Notes: generated from the letters alone by a model not told the origin. 64,000 nt of DNA from Lysobacterales bacterium (GCA_021324945.1 JAJPID010000019.1:1-64000); one strand, 5' to 3'. Shown: positions 36,653-47,270, counted from the stretch's first letter. Translations and numbers: made by a program.

Positions 36653-37150
36653 TCAATCCGCGGCGCCCGTATCGTCCACTTCGGCGTGGGTAACGGCCCG
36701 TACTGTGGCGGCGGAAAAGCCGCGGCGCAAGAGGAAGGCCGCGCGCCTGCCCCGTTCGGAGTGATCGGCAGCCGGCTTGTTTCCGTATTTCTTGCGCAAT
36801 TGCGCGGCGGCGAGAGCGTTCCAATCCGCATGGGCCGCATCCAGCAACGTGCGGATCGCGGTTTCCGGCAGGCCGTGCGAACGCAGTTCCGCGCGCACTC
36901 GCGATGGACCATAACCTTGCGCAGTGCGCGCGCGCAGGATCATCTCGCCGAAGCGGTTGTCGTCCTGATATTTCTGCTCGCCGAGACGCTCGATCGCCTC
37001 AGCGCTTTCCGTTTCGTCGTAACCGCCGTGTTCCAGCCGAGCGCGCAATTCGCGTTGCGATTGCTCGCGGCGCGCGAGTAGAGACAAGCCGCGTTCGTAG
37101 GCGCTGCGCTCGTCGCGCTGTTTCTTTTCGTCCTTGCGGAAACGACGCAT
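36653..37150 (-). CDS. recX: regulatory protein RecX
   Basis: [74 protein letters not shown]; directly downstream of recA. Confidence 0.93.
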   Translation of the reverse strand: MRRFRKDEKKQRDERSAYERGLSLLARREQSQRELRARLEHGGYDETESAEAIERLGEQKYQDDNRFGEMILRARTAQGYGPSRVRAELRSHGLPETAIRTLLDAAHADWNALAAAQLRKKYGNKPAADHSERGRRAAFLLRRGFSAATVRAVTHAEVDDTGAAD

Positions 37151-37162
37151 GGGCGTCCGAAG

Positions 37163-38206
<1,044 letters not shown>

Positions 38207-38385
38207 TTGTGAATCCTCGATTGTTTACTGCGGCAAGTGTGCTGGTTGACGATCTCATCGACTGCGACAAGCAACCGAGAGCCTGAATGAAGCCGCACCG
38301 CGAAGTGAGTCGGCTTGCAATGAATCCGGTCACTCCGCGGCAATTATTTCATAGCGAGGCGATTGCGCCAGCGGCTTTCATCGCA

Positions 38386-38889
38386 TCAGGTTGTCAGGAT
38401 TTTCCGAATGCCTTCCAACGCGTGCGCCACCGTCTGCCTTCGCACCGCTTCACGGTCGCCGCCGAAGTGGAATATCTGTGCCCTCGCGTAACCGCCTCGG
38501 CGTTTCCATGCGATCCATACCGTGCCGACAGGCTTGTCCACTGTGCCGCCGGATGGACCGGCGATGCCGGTGACGGCCACTGCGACTGTCGCACCAAAAC
38601 GCGCCAGCGCACCCGAGACCATTTCAATCGCGGTTTCCTGACTGACCGCGCCGTGGCGTTCCAATGTGTGCGGGTGCACACCCAGCAGGGCTTCCTTGGC
38701 TTCATAGCTGTAAGCCACCACGCCGCACTCAAACCAGGCTGAAGAGCCCGGCAGGTCGGTCAGCACCTTGGCGATCCAGCCGCCGGTGCAAGACTCGGCA
38801 GTGGTCAGCATCTGCCTGCGCTCACGCAGGATTTCCGCAATCTCCGCAGCCTGCGCGCGCAGAGTGTCGTCCGAATGAAGGGTGTCCAT
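38386..38889 (-). CDS. pncC: nicotinamide-nucleotide amidohydrolase (CinA C-terminal domain)
   Basis: LTTAESCTGGWIAKVLTDLPGSSAWFECGVVAYSYEAKEALLGV...VAVTGIAGPSGGTVDKPVGTVWIAW. Confidence 0.93.
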   Translation of the reverse strand: MDTLHSDDTLRAQAAEIAEILRERRQMLTTAESCTGGWIAKVLTDLPGSSAWFECGVVAYSYEAKEALLGVHPHTLERHGAVSQETAIEMVSGALARFGATVAVAVTGIAGPSGGTVDKPVGTVWIAWKRRGGYARAQIFHFGGDREAVRRQTVAHALEGIRKILTT

Positions 38890-39117
38890 GCGAGTCTCGC
38901 GGCGCGTTCGATTCCGCTTTCTACTCCGCCGCGCGGTTTTCGCCAAGCGGGCCTTCTCGATGCTTCTGAGGCGTGTACCGAGCTTGCATTGATGTGACGC
39001 GCAAGGGAATCGCGTCCTGCTCTTTGATTATTTGCAGCAAAGTCGGCGAATGTACACATAGTGAGGCTTTTGACTTCCGTCGTGCTGGACTAACCGCGCA
39101 CGATTCGAGGATCGTTT

Positions 39118-39310
39118 CGTTCGCGCTCGGGCAAAGGCCACGCTGCTCAACGTCTCCTACGATCCGACGCGGGAGCCGCGCACCTCGATCTGCACGTCGA
39201 ATCGATGGACCTGAGGCTGGAGGCCGACCTCGCAAGCGATGAATTGCACGAACGGGGATTCCGGGCAGGCATGGAACTCGGCGTGTTGCCTCGCGCGGCC
39301 ACGCCTGGCG
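39118..39310 (+). pseudogene. sulfate ABC transporter scar: Sbp N-terminal fragment joined to a CysA-like C-terminal (TOBE-like) fragment
   Basis: AKATLLNVSYDPTRE (39131-39175) is the mature-Sbp N-terminal motif; LDLHVESMDLRLEADLASDELHERGFRAGMELGVLPRAA (39184-39300) resembles a CysA TOBE tail. Confidence 0.45.
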
Positions 39311-39377
39311 CATGTTTTCCACGCCTCTCAACGGATCTGTTCCAGAATCGGATGAATGGGTGAAGTCGAGAGCAACG

Positions 39378-40451
39378 CTACATCACGATTTCGAACTCAT
39401 GGCCGTTGACGGTGTGGATTTTCAGGCGGTGAGTACCCGAGGAAACCGGACCGCCCGAGCTCGACGAGGGCAACGTGATCGTCGCGCGTGCCCCCATCTC
39501 CGCCGTTATTCCTGCGTAACCTGGTTTGAAGGTGTTGTAGGCGTAGTCATTGGCGAATGCCGTCTTGGGCAATGCCGCCAACGCCTTCGAGTCCCATTGT
39601 TCGACAACAGCGTTATTGTTATCGAGGAGTTCGGCTCGAACGATGTTCGATGGTTCCTCCGGCGTGCCCGCATCCAGATAGGCCGTGAAGCGCACAGAGC
39701 CATCCGGAAACAACTTGCCCGCCGTCAAACTGATGTGATGTTTCGATGGATTGACCGGCCCACTGTGAAAAGCGGAGATCACCGAGCCCCGATAGTGGTC
39801 ATACGTCACGACGACGAAAAGCACGGTGACGACCGCGCCGATCAAGCCGACGCGCTCTATGCATCGCATTGACCACTCGCCGCTGCCGAGCCACTGAAAC
39901 CACGTCTTCCTGGTTAGCGCTGGGTGGCGACGCATCAACCATGAATCCACCGAATACGCTGACGCGCCAGTGACGAACAGCGTGACACCCATTGCGAAGT
40001 TGGCCGACGCCATCGTCCATTCGTCGATGCAAGTCGCGCCCTGCCAGCCGAACAGCAGCATGAGGACAAAACTGAAGGCGATGGTGACCATCGACGATAG
40101 CCGCGTCATGAAGCCCGCAATCGTGAAAGCACCGAAGATGAGTTCCGCGGCGCTGAACGCGATGACGCCCGTGTAGAGCAACGCGAAGTGGCGAAGCATG
40201 TAGTCGACGACGTGATCCATGCCCAACAGTGCGCCAGGCATCGCCGACTGGAACTTGTTGGCCATCCAGGTCGGCGCGTGCGGATCGAGTTTGCTCGGCG
40301 CGTAGATGAAGCGACGGCTTCCACCGCCCCAATAGATCCAGCCCTGGACAAATCGGACAGCAAGAAGTGCGACCGCCCCCAGGCGCCAGCCATCCAGTGT
40401 CGCGGGTGTTGCACGATTCACGTTCGTTTCGGACACGGTTGTCACGGTCAT
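39378..40451 (-). CDS. DoxD-DoxA fusion: thiosulfate:quinone oxidoreductase-like
   Basis: LAVRFVQGWIYWGGGSRRFIYAPSKLDP...MPGALLGMDHVVDYML...ATCIDEWTMASANFAMG (TQO small subunit DoxD) followed by a DoxA-like domain. Confidence 0.8.
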   Translation of the reverse strand: MTVTTVSETNVNRATPATLDGWRLGAVALLAVRFVQGWIYWGGGSRRFIYAPSKLDPHAPTWMANKFQSAMPGALLGMDHVVDYMLRHFALLYTGVIAFSAAELIFGAFTIAGFMTRLSSMVTIAFSFVLMLLFGWQGATCIDEWTMASANFAMGVTLFVTGASAYSVDSWLMRRHPALTRKTWFQWLGSGEWSMRCIERVGLIGAVVTVLFVVVTYDHYRGSVISAFHSGPVNPSKHHISLTAGKLFPDGSVRFTAYLDAGTPEEPSNIVRAELLDNNNAVVEQWDSKALAALPKTAFANDYAYNTFKPGYAGITAEMGARATITLPSSSSGGPVSSGTHRLKIHTVNGHEFEIVM

Positions 40452-41452
40452 GGCTCATCTCCGCCGGCACTGTATGGTTTGAAACCGTAGCGCTTGAAAA
40501 TCGCCATCGCTTCATCGGATGCAATGTAGTCAAGCCAGAGTTTGCCGGCGGCAGCGTTGGCGGCATTCTTCACGACGGCAGCGCCATAGTTTCCAGCGGT
40601 GTCCTGGTTAGACGGAATATCGACGTGTTCGATGGGGTTGCCCACTTCGGCCTGAAACAGTGCCTCGGAACGCCATGTGACGCCGGCATCCACGCGATGC
40701 TGCATGATGGAAAGCGGTGTTTGTCGATGGTGGATGCGGGTGAGTTCTGCCGATCCATCTCTCACCTTCTTCTCGTAAACCGCCGTCACGAGCGCATCAC
40801 CCCCGGCCTTCCTGAGCGACGCCTTGATTTGCCTGGCCACGCCCTCGAACTCGGGATCGGGCATCGCCAACCGCACATCAGGTCTTGCCAAGTCTGCGAG
40901 ACCTTTGATGTGCAACGGGTTTCCCTTAGCGACCATGATGGTCAAGCCGTTGCTGACGTAGCCAACGGCGGGCCCAACCAGGACGCCCTCGTCGACTAGC
41001 TTTTTAGTCGCTTTGAGCCCGGCGAAATAGACATCGGGCTTCGCCGTCCACGTCATGTTGCCAACGGTGATGACTCCGCCAGCCTTCATCTGCTTGACGA
41101 GCAGCCCTGGTGGAATCGTTTCCCAATAAATGCGCCCCTTGAACTGAGGATATTTTCTTTCGAATGTTTCAACCAACGGCGCCATGGCAAAGAAATAGTT
41201 GCCGCCCACATACAGCACGAGCTTGGCATTGAACGGGTCGCCGTGGAAATCAGAGAGGACATCGATCTCCGGCACGGTGAAGTCGAGGCCACGTTCGACG
41301 ACGTCGTTATTCTTTCCGTTCTGCCAGGGTGGGAACATTCGCGCATCGTTCGACTTGGCCATGATGTCCTCAGCTTGAATGGGACCGCTGACCACAGCCG
41401 CTATGAGTGCGAGCAGAAACATGCCCACGTGCGATAGCGCATCACTTCGCAT
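40448..41452 (-). CDS. periplasmic solute-binding protein (SBP type 2, molybdate/sulfur oxyanion-like)
   Basis: Leader MRSDALSHVGMFLLALIAAVVSGPIQA; LVLYVGGNYFFAMAPLVETFERKYP...GLTIMVAKGNPLHIKGLADLARPDVRLAMPDPEFEGVARQ. Confidence 0.75.
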   Translation of the reverse strand: MRSDALSHVGMFLLALIAAVVSGPIQAEDIMAKSNDARMFPPWQNGKNNDVVERGLDFTVPEIDVLSDFHGDPFNAKLVLYVGGNYFFAMAPLVETFERKYPQFKGRIYWETIPPGLLVKQMKAGGVITVGNMTWTAKPDVYFAGLKATKKLVDEGVLVGPAVGYVSNGLTIMVAKGNPLHIKGLADLARPDVRLAMPDPEFEGVARQIKASLRKAGGDALVTAVYEKKVRDGSAELTRIHHRQTPLSIMQHRVDAGVTWRSEALFQAEVGNPIEHVDIPSNQDTAGNYGAAVVKNAANAAAGKLWLDYIASDEAMAIFKRYGFKPYSAGGDEP

Positions 41453-42224
41453 ACTGGAACCCCGCGAGTTGGAGCTCGGGCAGTGTCGCAACCGCACCCG
41501 GTGTCAGCACGACGCCGTCCACCAGATGATTCGTCAGCTCGGCGCTCAGTTGCTCCTGAGACAAATTGTCCGGGTTCAACCCAGCATTCATGAGTTTTTC
41601 GGCGGTTTCCCAGATCGCGTTATGGCAAGCCAAAAACACGACGCCACGCCGCTGGAGCGCCGGGATCGAGTTGTCATGCGGCGAGAATGCACCATTGGGA
41701 TCCTCAAAGTTTTTGGGGTCGGCAGATCCAGCCTTTTGCTCGATGATGAACGTGTTGCTTGTCTGCTTGCCAGCTCCGAGCTTGGCCAGTTGATACTTGT
41801 CCCACGTGGCCTGGTCGAACAAAGCCAAATGCGCCATGCCGTGCGTCGCGGACACGGCCAAGAAATCGGGGTGTTTGAATGACCAAATCTGCGCGTTGAG
41901 AGAGTTTCGCATCAGGTTCAACCACGGCCCATCAAGGTCAGTGTTGTCCCACACCTGCTTCGGTGAACCCTTATAAGCAATAATTTCGTTTAGTGCCTCG
42001 TGATCCCACTGATCCTTGTCGACGAGAATCATCGGCACCGTTTTGAAATCGCGGCGACGTTTTGCTTTCGCCAATCTGTCTGTCAGCGCGCGCAGCGATG
42101 AGGCCCCATCGGGCATCCAGCTTTTGCTTTCCGCAGCAGTCACGCTGGTTTGCGCCATGATCAATCCTCCCGCGGTTGCGCCCATTGCGATCAGGGCCAT
42201 GCGCCGCCGTGCGTCATATTCCAT
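41442..42224 (-). CDS. Tat-exported DsrE-like-fold protein
   Basis: MEYDARRRMALIAMGATAGGLIMAQ leader; C-terminal VFLACHNAIWETAEKLMNAG...VDGVVLTPGAVATLPELQLAGFQYAK resembles DsrE-like domains. Confidence 0.6.
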   Translation of the reverse strand: MEYDARRRMALIAMGATAGGLIMAQTSVTAAESKSWMPDGASSLRALTDRLAKAKRRRDFKTVPMILVDKDQWDHEALNEIIAYKGSPKQVWDNTDLDGPWLNLMRNSLNAQIWSFKHPDFLAVSATHGMAHLALFDQATWDKYQLAKLGAGKQTSNTFIIEQKAGSADPKNFEDPNGAFSPHDNSIPALQRRGVVFLACHNAIWETAEKLMNAGLNPDNLSQEQLSAELTNHLVDGVVLTPGAVATLPELQLAGFQYAK

Positions 42225-42241
42225 GAGCGACTCCTTCTCGG

Positions 42242-43033
42242 TTACACGAGGTTCAATGCACGCAAGCTTCGCAGAAGCATGTAGGCGGCCACGATGAAAA
42301 TAAGAACGACGAAGATGAGATTGAGCGTTCCTTTGTGCGCATTTGCGCGAACCGCTACGCGCGCGCCAAGCAGTCCACCGCCGATGCCGCCGGCAATGAA
42401 AATGGCAGCCAGTACCCAGGCAATCCATCCCGACCAGGCGTAGTTGACCGCAGTGGTCAACCCGAACGCTGCGACCGCAACTAGTGAGGAACCCACGGCA
42501 TACAAGATCGGCATGCGCGTGGATGCCATCAGTCCCGGCACGATGAGGAACCCGCCGCCGATCCCGAAGAAACCCGATAGTGCGCCCGTGATGGCACCAG
42601 CCATCGTGAGCTTCGGGGCGTTCTTCGCGTTCAGCGTCACATTTGGATCGCCGCCAGCATCCCTCCGCCGCAACATGGCCACGCCCACAGCCACCATGAG
42701 TAGCGCAAAGAGCAGCAGCAGGCGCTGGCCATCGACAAGTTTGCCGAACGTCGATCCAACCAGCGCACCGATCACCCCCGCGCAGGCGAAAACCAGCGCG
42801 CAACGCCATTTCACATTACCGCGCCGTGCATGATTGACGAGGTTCGATGCTGCATTGACTGCGACAGACAATGCGCTCGTGCCGATCGCGACGTGCGGAT
42901 TGGACACGCCCACGACGTAAACCATCAAAGGCACCGCGAGAATCGAGCCGCCACCCCCGACCAGGCCGAGCGTGAAACCGACGGCGCCACCCGAGAGGAG
43001 ACCGAGCACGTATTGAAGCAGGCTCAACGTCAT
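42242..43033 (-). CDS. TauE/SafE family sulfite exporter-like permease
   Basis: GGAVGFTLGLVGGGGSILAVPLMVYVVG...GALSGFFGIGGGFLIVPGLM. Confidence 0.93.
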   Translation of the reverse strand: MTLSLLQYVLGLLSGGAVGFTLGLVGGGGSILAVPLMVYVVGVSNPHVAIGTSALSVAVNAASNLVNHARRGNVKWRCALVFACAGVIGALVGSTFGKLVDGQRLLLLFALLMVAVGVAMLRRRDAGGDPNVTLNAKNAPKLTMAGAITGALSGFFGIGGGFLIVPGLMASTRMPILYAVGSSLVAVAAFGLTTAVNYAWSGWIAWVLAAIFIAGGIGGGLLGARVAVRANAHKGTLNLIFVVLIFIVAAYMLLRSLRALNLV

Positions 43034-43043
43034 TCCAATCAGC

Positions 43044-44717
43044 TCAATGCAGAGCCGATTTTTCTTGCGGCTTGCACATCCATTCGCGCCCTTTGAGCAT
43101 GCCCTGCCAATAGACCTGAGGCAGAATCTTGGTCTTGAGCATCCACGCGAGCGAAGACGGCTTCTGCCCGTCGATGAGCCACTTTGGAAACGTAGGCAGC
43201 AGCTTGCCCCCGTAGCCGAACTCTGCGAGAACGATCTTCCCACGTTCGACGGTAAGCGGGCACGAACCGTATCCATCGTAGGCAGCGGTCGGCGCCGCGC
43301 CATCGAGTACCGCGAGCAAGTTCGTTGCGACGATAGGTGCCTGCTTGCGGGCGGCCGCTGCTGTCTTTGCGTTTGGCGTTGATGCGACATCGCCCAGCGC
43401 AAACACGTTCTTGAAACGCTTGTGTTGCATCGTCGCATCATCCACGTCCACCCAACCGGAAGGTGCCGCCAAGGCACTCGTTCTCACAAACTCCGGCGAA
43501 ACCTGCGCAGGACAGACGTGTAGAAAATCGAACTGACGCGAAACGTCGGCCTCCGTTCCGTCAGCGCGCTTCTCGCGAAAGACCGCCGTTCTTGCAGCGC
43601 CGTCTACCCGCACCAGACGCGATTCCGTATGCAAGGTCGCACCGTAACGGTTCACGTATTCCATTAAAGGAGGAACAAACTCTTTCACGCCGAAGAGCAC
43701 CGGTGCAGCGGTGTGGAAGTGAATGGCGATGTCGCCCAGCCTGCCTTGCGAGCGCCAGTAGTCCGCCGAGAGATACATTGCCTTTTGAGGTGCGCCGGCG
43801 CATTTGATCGGCATCGGCGCCTGCGTGAAGAGCGCCACGCCTTTTTGCAGCTTCTGAACCAGTTCCCATGTGTAGGGCGCCAAATCGAAACGGTAGTTCG
43901 ATGTCACCCCGTTCTTGCCCAATGCCTCTGACAACCCCGGTATCGCGCTCCAATCGAGCGTCAACCCGCAAGCAACGACCAGCATGCGATACCGTTCGCG
44001 TTCGCCGGAACTCAGCGCGACTTCGTTTCGCTCCGGGTCGAAGGCAACGACGGCCGCTTTTCGCCAAGTGACTTCGGCCGGCATGACGCTGGCCATCGAA
44101 TGGCAGGTTTCAGCGGCCGTGAACACGCCTGCCCCGACCATCGTCCACCCGGGCTGGTAATAATGCTTCTCGGCGGGCTCGACCACACAGATTTTCAGCG
44201 ATGGTCGACGGCGCAACAGACTCGCCGCCGTGGCAATGCCGGCAGCGCCGCCGCCCACGATGACGACATCCCAGATCGGGGCACCAGCGCCGTTTGCAGT
44301 CTGTCGCTCGCGTAGCCTTGGTGCGACCGCGGCAATATCCACGCCCGCGCTACTCGCACGCGCGATCAACTCGACCGCACTGGTTTCATGCGCGTGCGAC
44401 AACGCCCAGAGCGTTGCCGAACGCGAACCGCTGCGGCAATACGCGAGGATCGGGCCTGGCATCTCACTCAGCGCCTTTTGAAACTCGGCAATCTGCGCAT
44501 CGGTGATAGAAGACGCCACCACAGGAATGTGCCGGAAAGCCAATCCTGCCGCCGACGACGCAGCGGCGATGTCCACCCCGCGCGGTTGATCGGGAGCTTC
44601 GCCATCCGGCCGATTACAGATGATCGATCGGTAACCTACGCTTTTGATCGCATCAATGTCAGCGGCGTTGATCTGCTCCGAGATGCTCAGCACACCGTCC
44701 AGCGGTTTGATGTTCAT
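43044..44717 (-). CDS. DUF442 (rhodanese/phosphatase-like) - sulfide:quinone oxidoreductase fusion
   Basis: N-terminal LDGVLSISEQINAADIDAIKSVGYRSIICNRPDGEAPDQP...AYCRSGSRSATLWAL, then VVIVGGGAAGIATAASLLRRRPSLKICVVEPAEKHYYQPGWTMVGAGVF (SQR). Confidence 0.88.
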   Translation of the reverse strand: MNIKPLDGVLSISEQINAADIDAIKSVGYRSIICNRPDGEAPDQPRGVDIAAASSAAGLAFRHIPVVASSITDAQIAEFQKALSEMPGPILAYCRSGSRSATLWALSHAHETSAVELIARASSAGVDIAAVAPRLRERQTANGAGAPIWDVVIVGGGAAGIATAASLLRRRPSLKICVVEPAEKHYYQPGWTMVGAGVFTAAETCHSMASVMPAEVTWRKAAVVAFDPERNEVALSSGERERYRMLVVACGLTLDWSAIPGLSEALGKNGVTSNYRFDLAPYTWELVQKLQKGVALFTQAPMPIKCAGAPQKAMYLSADYWRSQGRLGDIAIHFHTAAPVLFGVKEFVPPLMEYVNRYGATLHTESRLVRVDGAARTAVFREKRADGTEADVSRQFDFLHVCPAQVSPEFVRTSALAAPSGWVDVDDATMQHKRFKNVFALGDVASTPNAKTAAAARKQAPIVATNLLAVLDGAAPTAAYDGYGSCPLTVERGKIVLAEFGYGGKLLPTFPKWLIDGQKPSSLAWMLKTKILPQVYWQGMLKGREWMCKPQEKSALH

Positions 44718-45169
44718 GCATCCTCTCCTGTGTGCGGTGCCCGAACCGCAGCTACCCATTTTTCAAAGCTGAAATGGAACAGCGCGATTCCGGTGATCAA
44801 GGCGAGTGTGAAAATGCCGGTGGTAAGTGGCGCGAGCGCCAGATCGGCCAACGCTGGTCCCGGGCACAAGCCAACAAGTCCCCAGCCGACGCCGAAAACA
44901 ATGGCGCCGAAAACGAGTCTTTTGTCGATTGCACCTTTGGCGGGAACATGGAAGGCATCCGCTGCAAGCGGTCGACTCAACTTGGATTTCAGAAGCCAGC
45001 CCGCGCCGGCGACGGCCAACGCGCCGGTCATCACGAACGCCAGCGTCGGATCCCAGCCCCTGCCGACGGTCAAAAATGCGAGCACACGTGCAGGGTTCAC
45101 CATGTCCGACACGGAAAGCCCGATCCCGAATAGCAGGCCGGACACGATGGCGACGAGCACTGTCTTCAT
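44714..45169 (-). CDS. YeeE/YedE family (DUF6691-like) sulfur transporter half
   Basis: FGIGLSVSDMVNPARVLAFLTVGRGWDPTLAFVMTGAL...GVGWGLVGLCPGPALADLA. Confidence 0.88.
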   Translation of the reverse strand: MKTVLVAIVSGLLFGIGLSVSDMVNPARVLAFLTVGRGWDPTLAFVMTGALAVAGAGWLLKSKLSRPLAADAFHVPAKGAIDKRLVFGAIVFGVGWGLVGLCPGPALADLALAPLTTGIFTLALITGIALFHFSFEKWVAAVRAPHTGEDA

Positions 45170-45591
45170 CGTAGAGCGCTCATTGCGGTCGCTACCAACG
45201 CGGCGGTTCCGACGAAAATCAACGTGGCGGCAATGGAGCGCGGGGAGAGACGCGACATGCCGCACACGCCGTGGCCGCTGGTGCACCCCGACCCGAGGCG
45301 TGTTCCAAACCCGACCAGCAGACCCCCGGTCACGAGCAACGGGATTGAATCGGTCACATGCACTGCAACACCGCTTGGTCTCAAGTGCGCGCCGATCCAA
45401 GCGCCGCCAATGAGCGCGAGTAGAAAAATTACATTGAGCACCGCGCGACCCGACCGACCGAACGCTCCCTCAATCAACCCGGAGATGCCGGCGATTCGCC
45501 CGGCGAAAAGCAAATAGACGGCGACGGACAACCCAATCAGCGCGCCGCCCAAAAGTGCTTGCCAAACCGGAATGGCGCTGAGCATGTTCAT
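45166..45591 (-). CDS. YeeE/YedE family sulfur transporter half
   Basis: LIGLSVAVYLLFAGRIAGISGLIEG...GGLLVGFGTRLGSGCTSGHGVCGMSRLSPRSIAATLIFV. Confidence 0.92.
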   Translation of the reverse strand: MNMLSAIPVWQALLGGALIGLSVAVYLLFAGRIAGISGLIEGAFGRSGRAVLNVIFLLALIGGAWIGAHLRPSGVAVHVTDSIPLLVTGGLLVGFGTRLGSGCTSGHGVCGMSRLSPRSIAATLIFVGTAALVATAMSALR

Positions 45592-46535
45592 AGCACGTTG
45601 AGCGGCAGCTTGAGATAGCGGACGCCATTGGTTTCGGCGTCTGGCAGTTCCCCAGCGCGCATGTTCACCTGCACAGATGGCAGCAGCAGTTTGGGCATCG
45701 GGAGCGTCGCGTCGCGCTTCGTGCGCATGGCGACGAAGTCGGCTTCGTTCACACCGGTGTGCACGTGCACATTTCCCACGCGCTCGGCCCCTATCGTCGA
45801 CTCCCATGCATACCGATCGCGCCCTGGCGCCTTGTAGTCGTGGCAGAGAAACACGCGCGTCTCATCGGGCAACGTCAGTAGCCGCTGTATCGACCGATAA
45901 AGCGTGGCGGCATCGCCTCCCGGAAAATCGCATCGAGCGGTACCGTAATCCGGCATGAACAACGTATCGCCGGTAAACACCGCGTCGCCAATGACGTAAC
46001 TCATGCAGGCGGGTGTATGCCCGGGCGTGTGTAGAGCAACCGCGTGAAGCGCACCAATCTGAAACGCGTCACCGTCTCGCCAGAGACGATCGAACTGTCT
46101 GCCGTCGCGCGCAAAAGTCTCGGGCTCATTGAAGATGTCGCCAAACACTTGCTGCACCCGACGAATGTTTTCGCCGATGGCGATCGAACCGCCCAGTTTG
46201 CTTTTCAGATACGGCGCTGCCGTCAAATGATCGGCATGGGCATGCGTTTCCAAAATCCAATCGACCTCAAGCCGATTGGCTTTGACGAACTCGATGACGT
46301 CGTCAGCTGACGTGGTCTTCGTTCGGCCCGAAGACTGATCGAAATCGAGAACGCTATCGATGATGGCGCAGCGCGAATCGTTCGGCGCTCGGACGACATA
46401 GGTAACGGTGAATGTCGCCTCGTCAAAAAAAGATTTTACGGTTGGCTGCAACGCTGTGTTGTCAAGCGCAGCCTTCGCGATCTTTTGCGCAGCACTCGCA
46501 GCATCATCACCCCTGATGGCGGTTGCTTCCGTCAT
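45588..46535 (-). CDS. MBL-fold persulfide dioxygenase (ETHE1/Blh-like)
   Basis: DWILETHAHADHLTAAPYLKSKLGG...HTPGHTPACMSYVIGDAVFTGDTLFMPDYGTARCDFPGGDAATLYRSI...RVFLCHDY. Confidence 0.93.
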   Translation of the reverse strand: MTEATAIRGDDAASAAQKIAKAALDNTALQPTVKSFFDEATFTVTYVVRAPNDSRCAIIDSVLDFDQSSGRTKTTSADDVIEFVKANRLEVDWILETHAHADHLTAAPYLKSKLGGSIAIGENIRRVQQVFGDIFNEPETFARDGRQFDRLWRDGDAFQIGALHAVALHTPGHTPACMSYVIGDAVFTGDTLFMPDYGTARCDFPGGDAATLYRSIQRLLTLPDETRVFLCHDYKAPGRDRYAWESTIGAERVGNVHVHTGVNEADFVAMRTKRDATLPMPKLLLPSVQVNMRAGELPDAETNGVRYLKLPLNVL

Positions 46536-46590
46536 AACATTTTCATACTTTATGTAAGTGTTTAATTAATAGTAACACAATTCTGCCTCG
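46536..46590. promoter_or_regulatory. divergent AT-rich promoter region with candidate ArsR/BigR-type operator (imperfect palindrome 46547-46559)
   Basis: aacattttcatactttatgtaagtgtttaattaatagtaacac; actt-tatgt-aagt dyad between divergent sulfur and Prx/BigR operons. Confidence 0.5.
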
Positions 46591-46622
46591 ACGCATGTTG
46601 CGCTGCGAGATACAGTCTGCCG

Positions 46623-47270
46623 ATGAGCACAGACCTGCCGACCCAGCCGTCCTCGCTTCGTATCAACGAACCCGCCCCCCAGTTCAGTGCGCGCACCACC
46701 ATGGGCGAGCGGACTCTTGCTTCCTACGCAGGCAAATGGCTGCTGTTTTTCTCGCACCCGGCCGATTTCACGCCAGTCTGCACCAGCGAGTTCATTGCCT
46801 TCGCCAGAGCGTTCAAGAAGTTTCAGAACGCCGGTTGCCAGCTGCTCGGACTGTCGGTCGACAGCCTTTACGCGCACTTGGCATGGATCCGCGACATTCG
46901 TGATCGGTTTGATGTGGAGATCCCATTTCCCATCGTTGAGGATCCGACGATGGCCATCGCGCGCGCTTACGGAATGATTTCCGGCGGCGCCGGTGACAGT
47001 TCAACGACACGCGCTGCCTTCATCATCGATCCAGACCAGATGGTCCGCGCCATCGTTTGGTATCCGCTCAACGTCGGCAGGAACGTCGACGAGCTTCTGC
47101 GGCTCGTTCAGGCGTTGAAGGAAAGCGACGCCACGCACACTTCCACGCCCGAAGGCTGGCGGCCCGGCGACGCGCTGCTGGAACCGGCGCCCACCGACTG
47201 CAAAGAAGCGTTGGTAGCAACCGGCACGCGCGAAGCATGGTATTACCGCACCCGGAAACCAAAACGATGA
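46623..47270 (+). CDS. peroxiredoxin (1-Cys Prx6-type)
   Basis: GKWLLFFSHPADFTPVCTSEFIAFARAFKKFQNAGCQLLGLSVDSLYAHLAWI. Confidence 0.93.
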   Translation: MSTDLPTQPSSLRINEPAPQFSARTTMGERTLASYAGKWLLFFSHPADFTPVCTSEFIAFARAFKKFQNAGCQLLGLSVDSLYAHLAWIRDIRDRFDVEIPFPIVEDPTMAIARAYGMISGGAGDSSTTRAAFIIDPDQMVRAIVWYPLNVGRNVDELLRLVQALKESDATHTSTPEGWRPGDALLEPAPTDCKEALVATGTREAWYYRTRKPKR

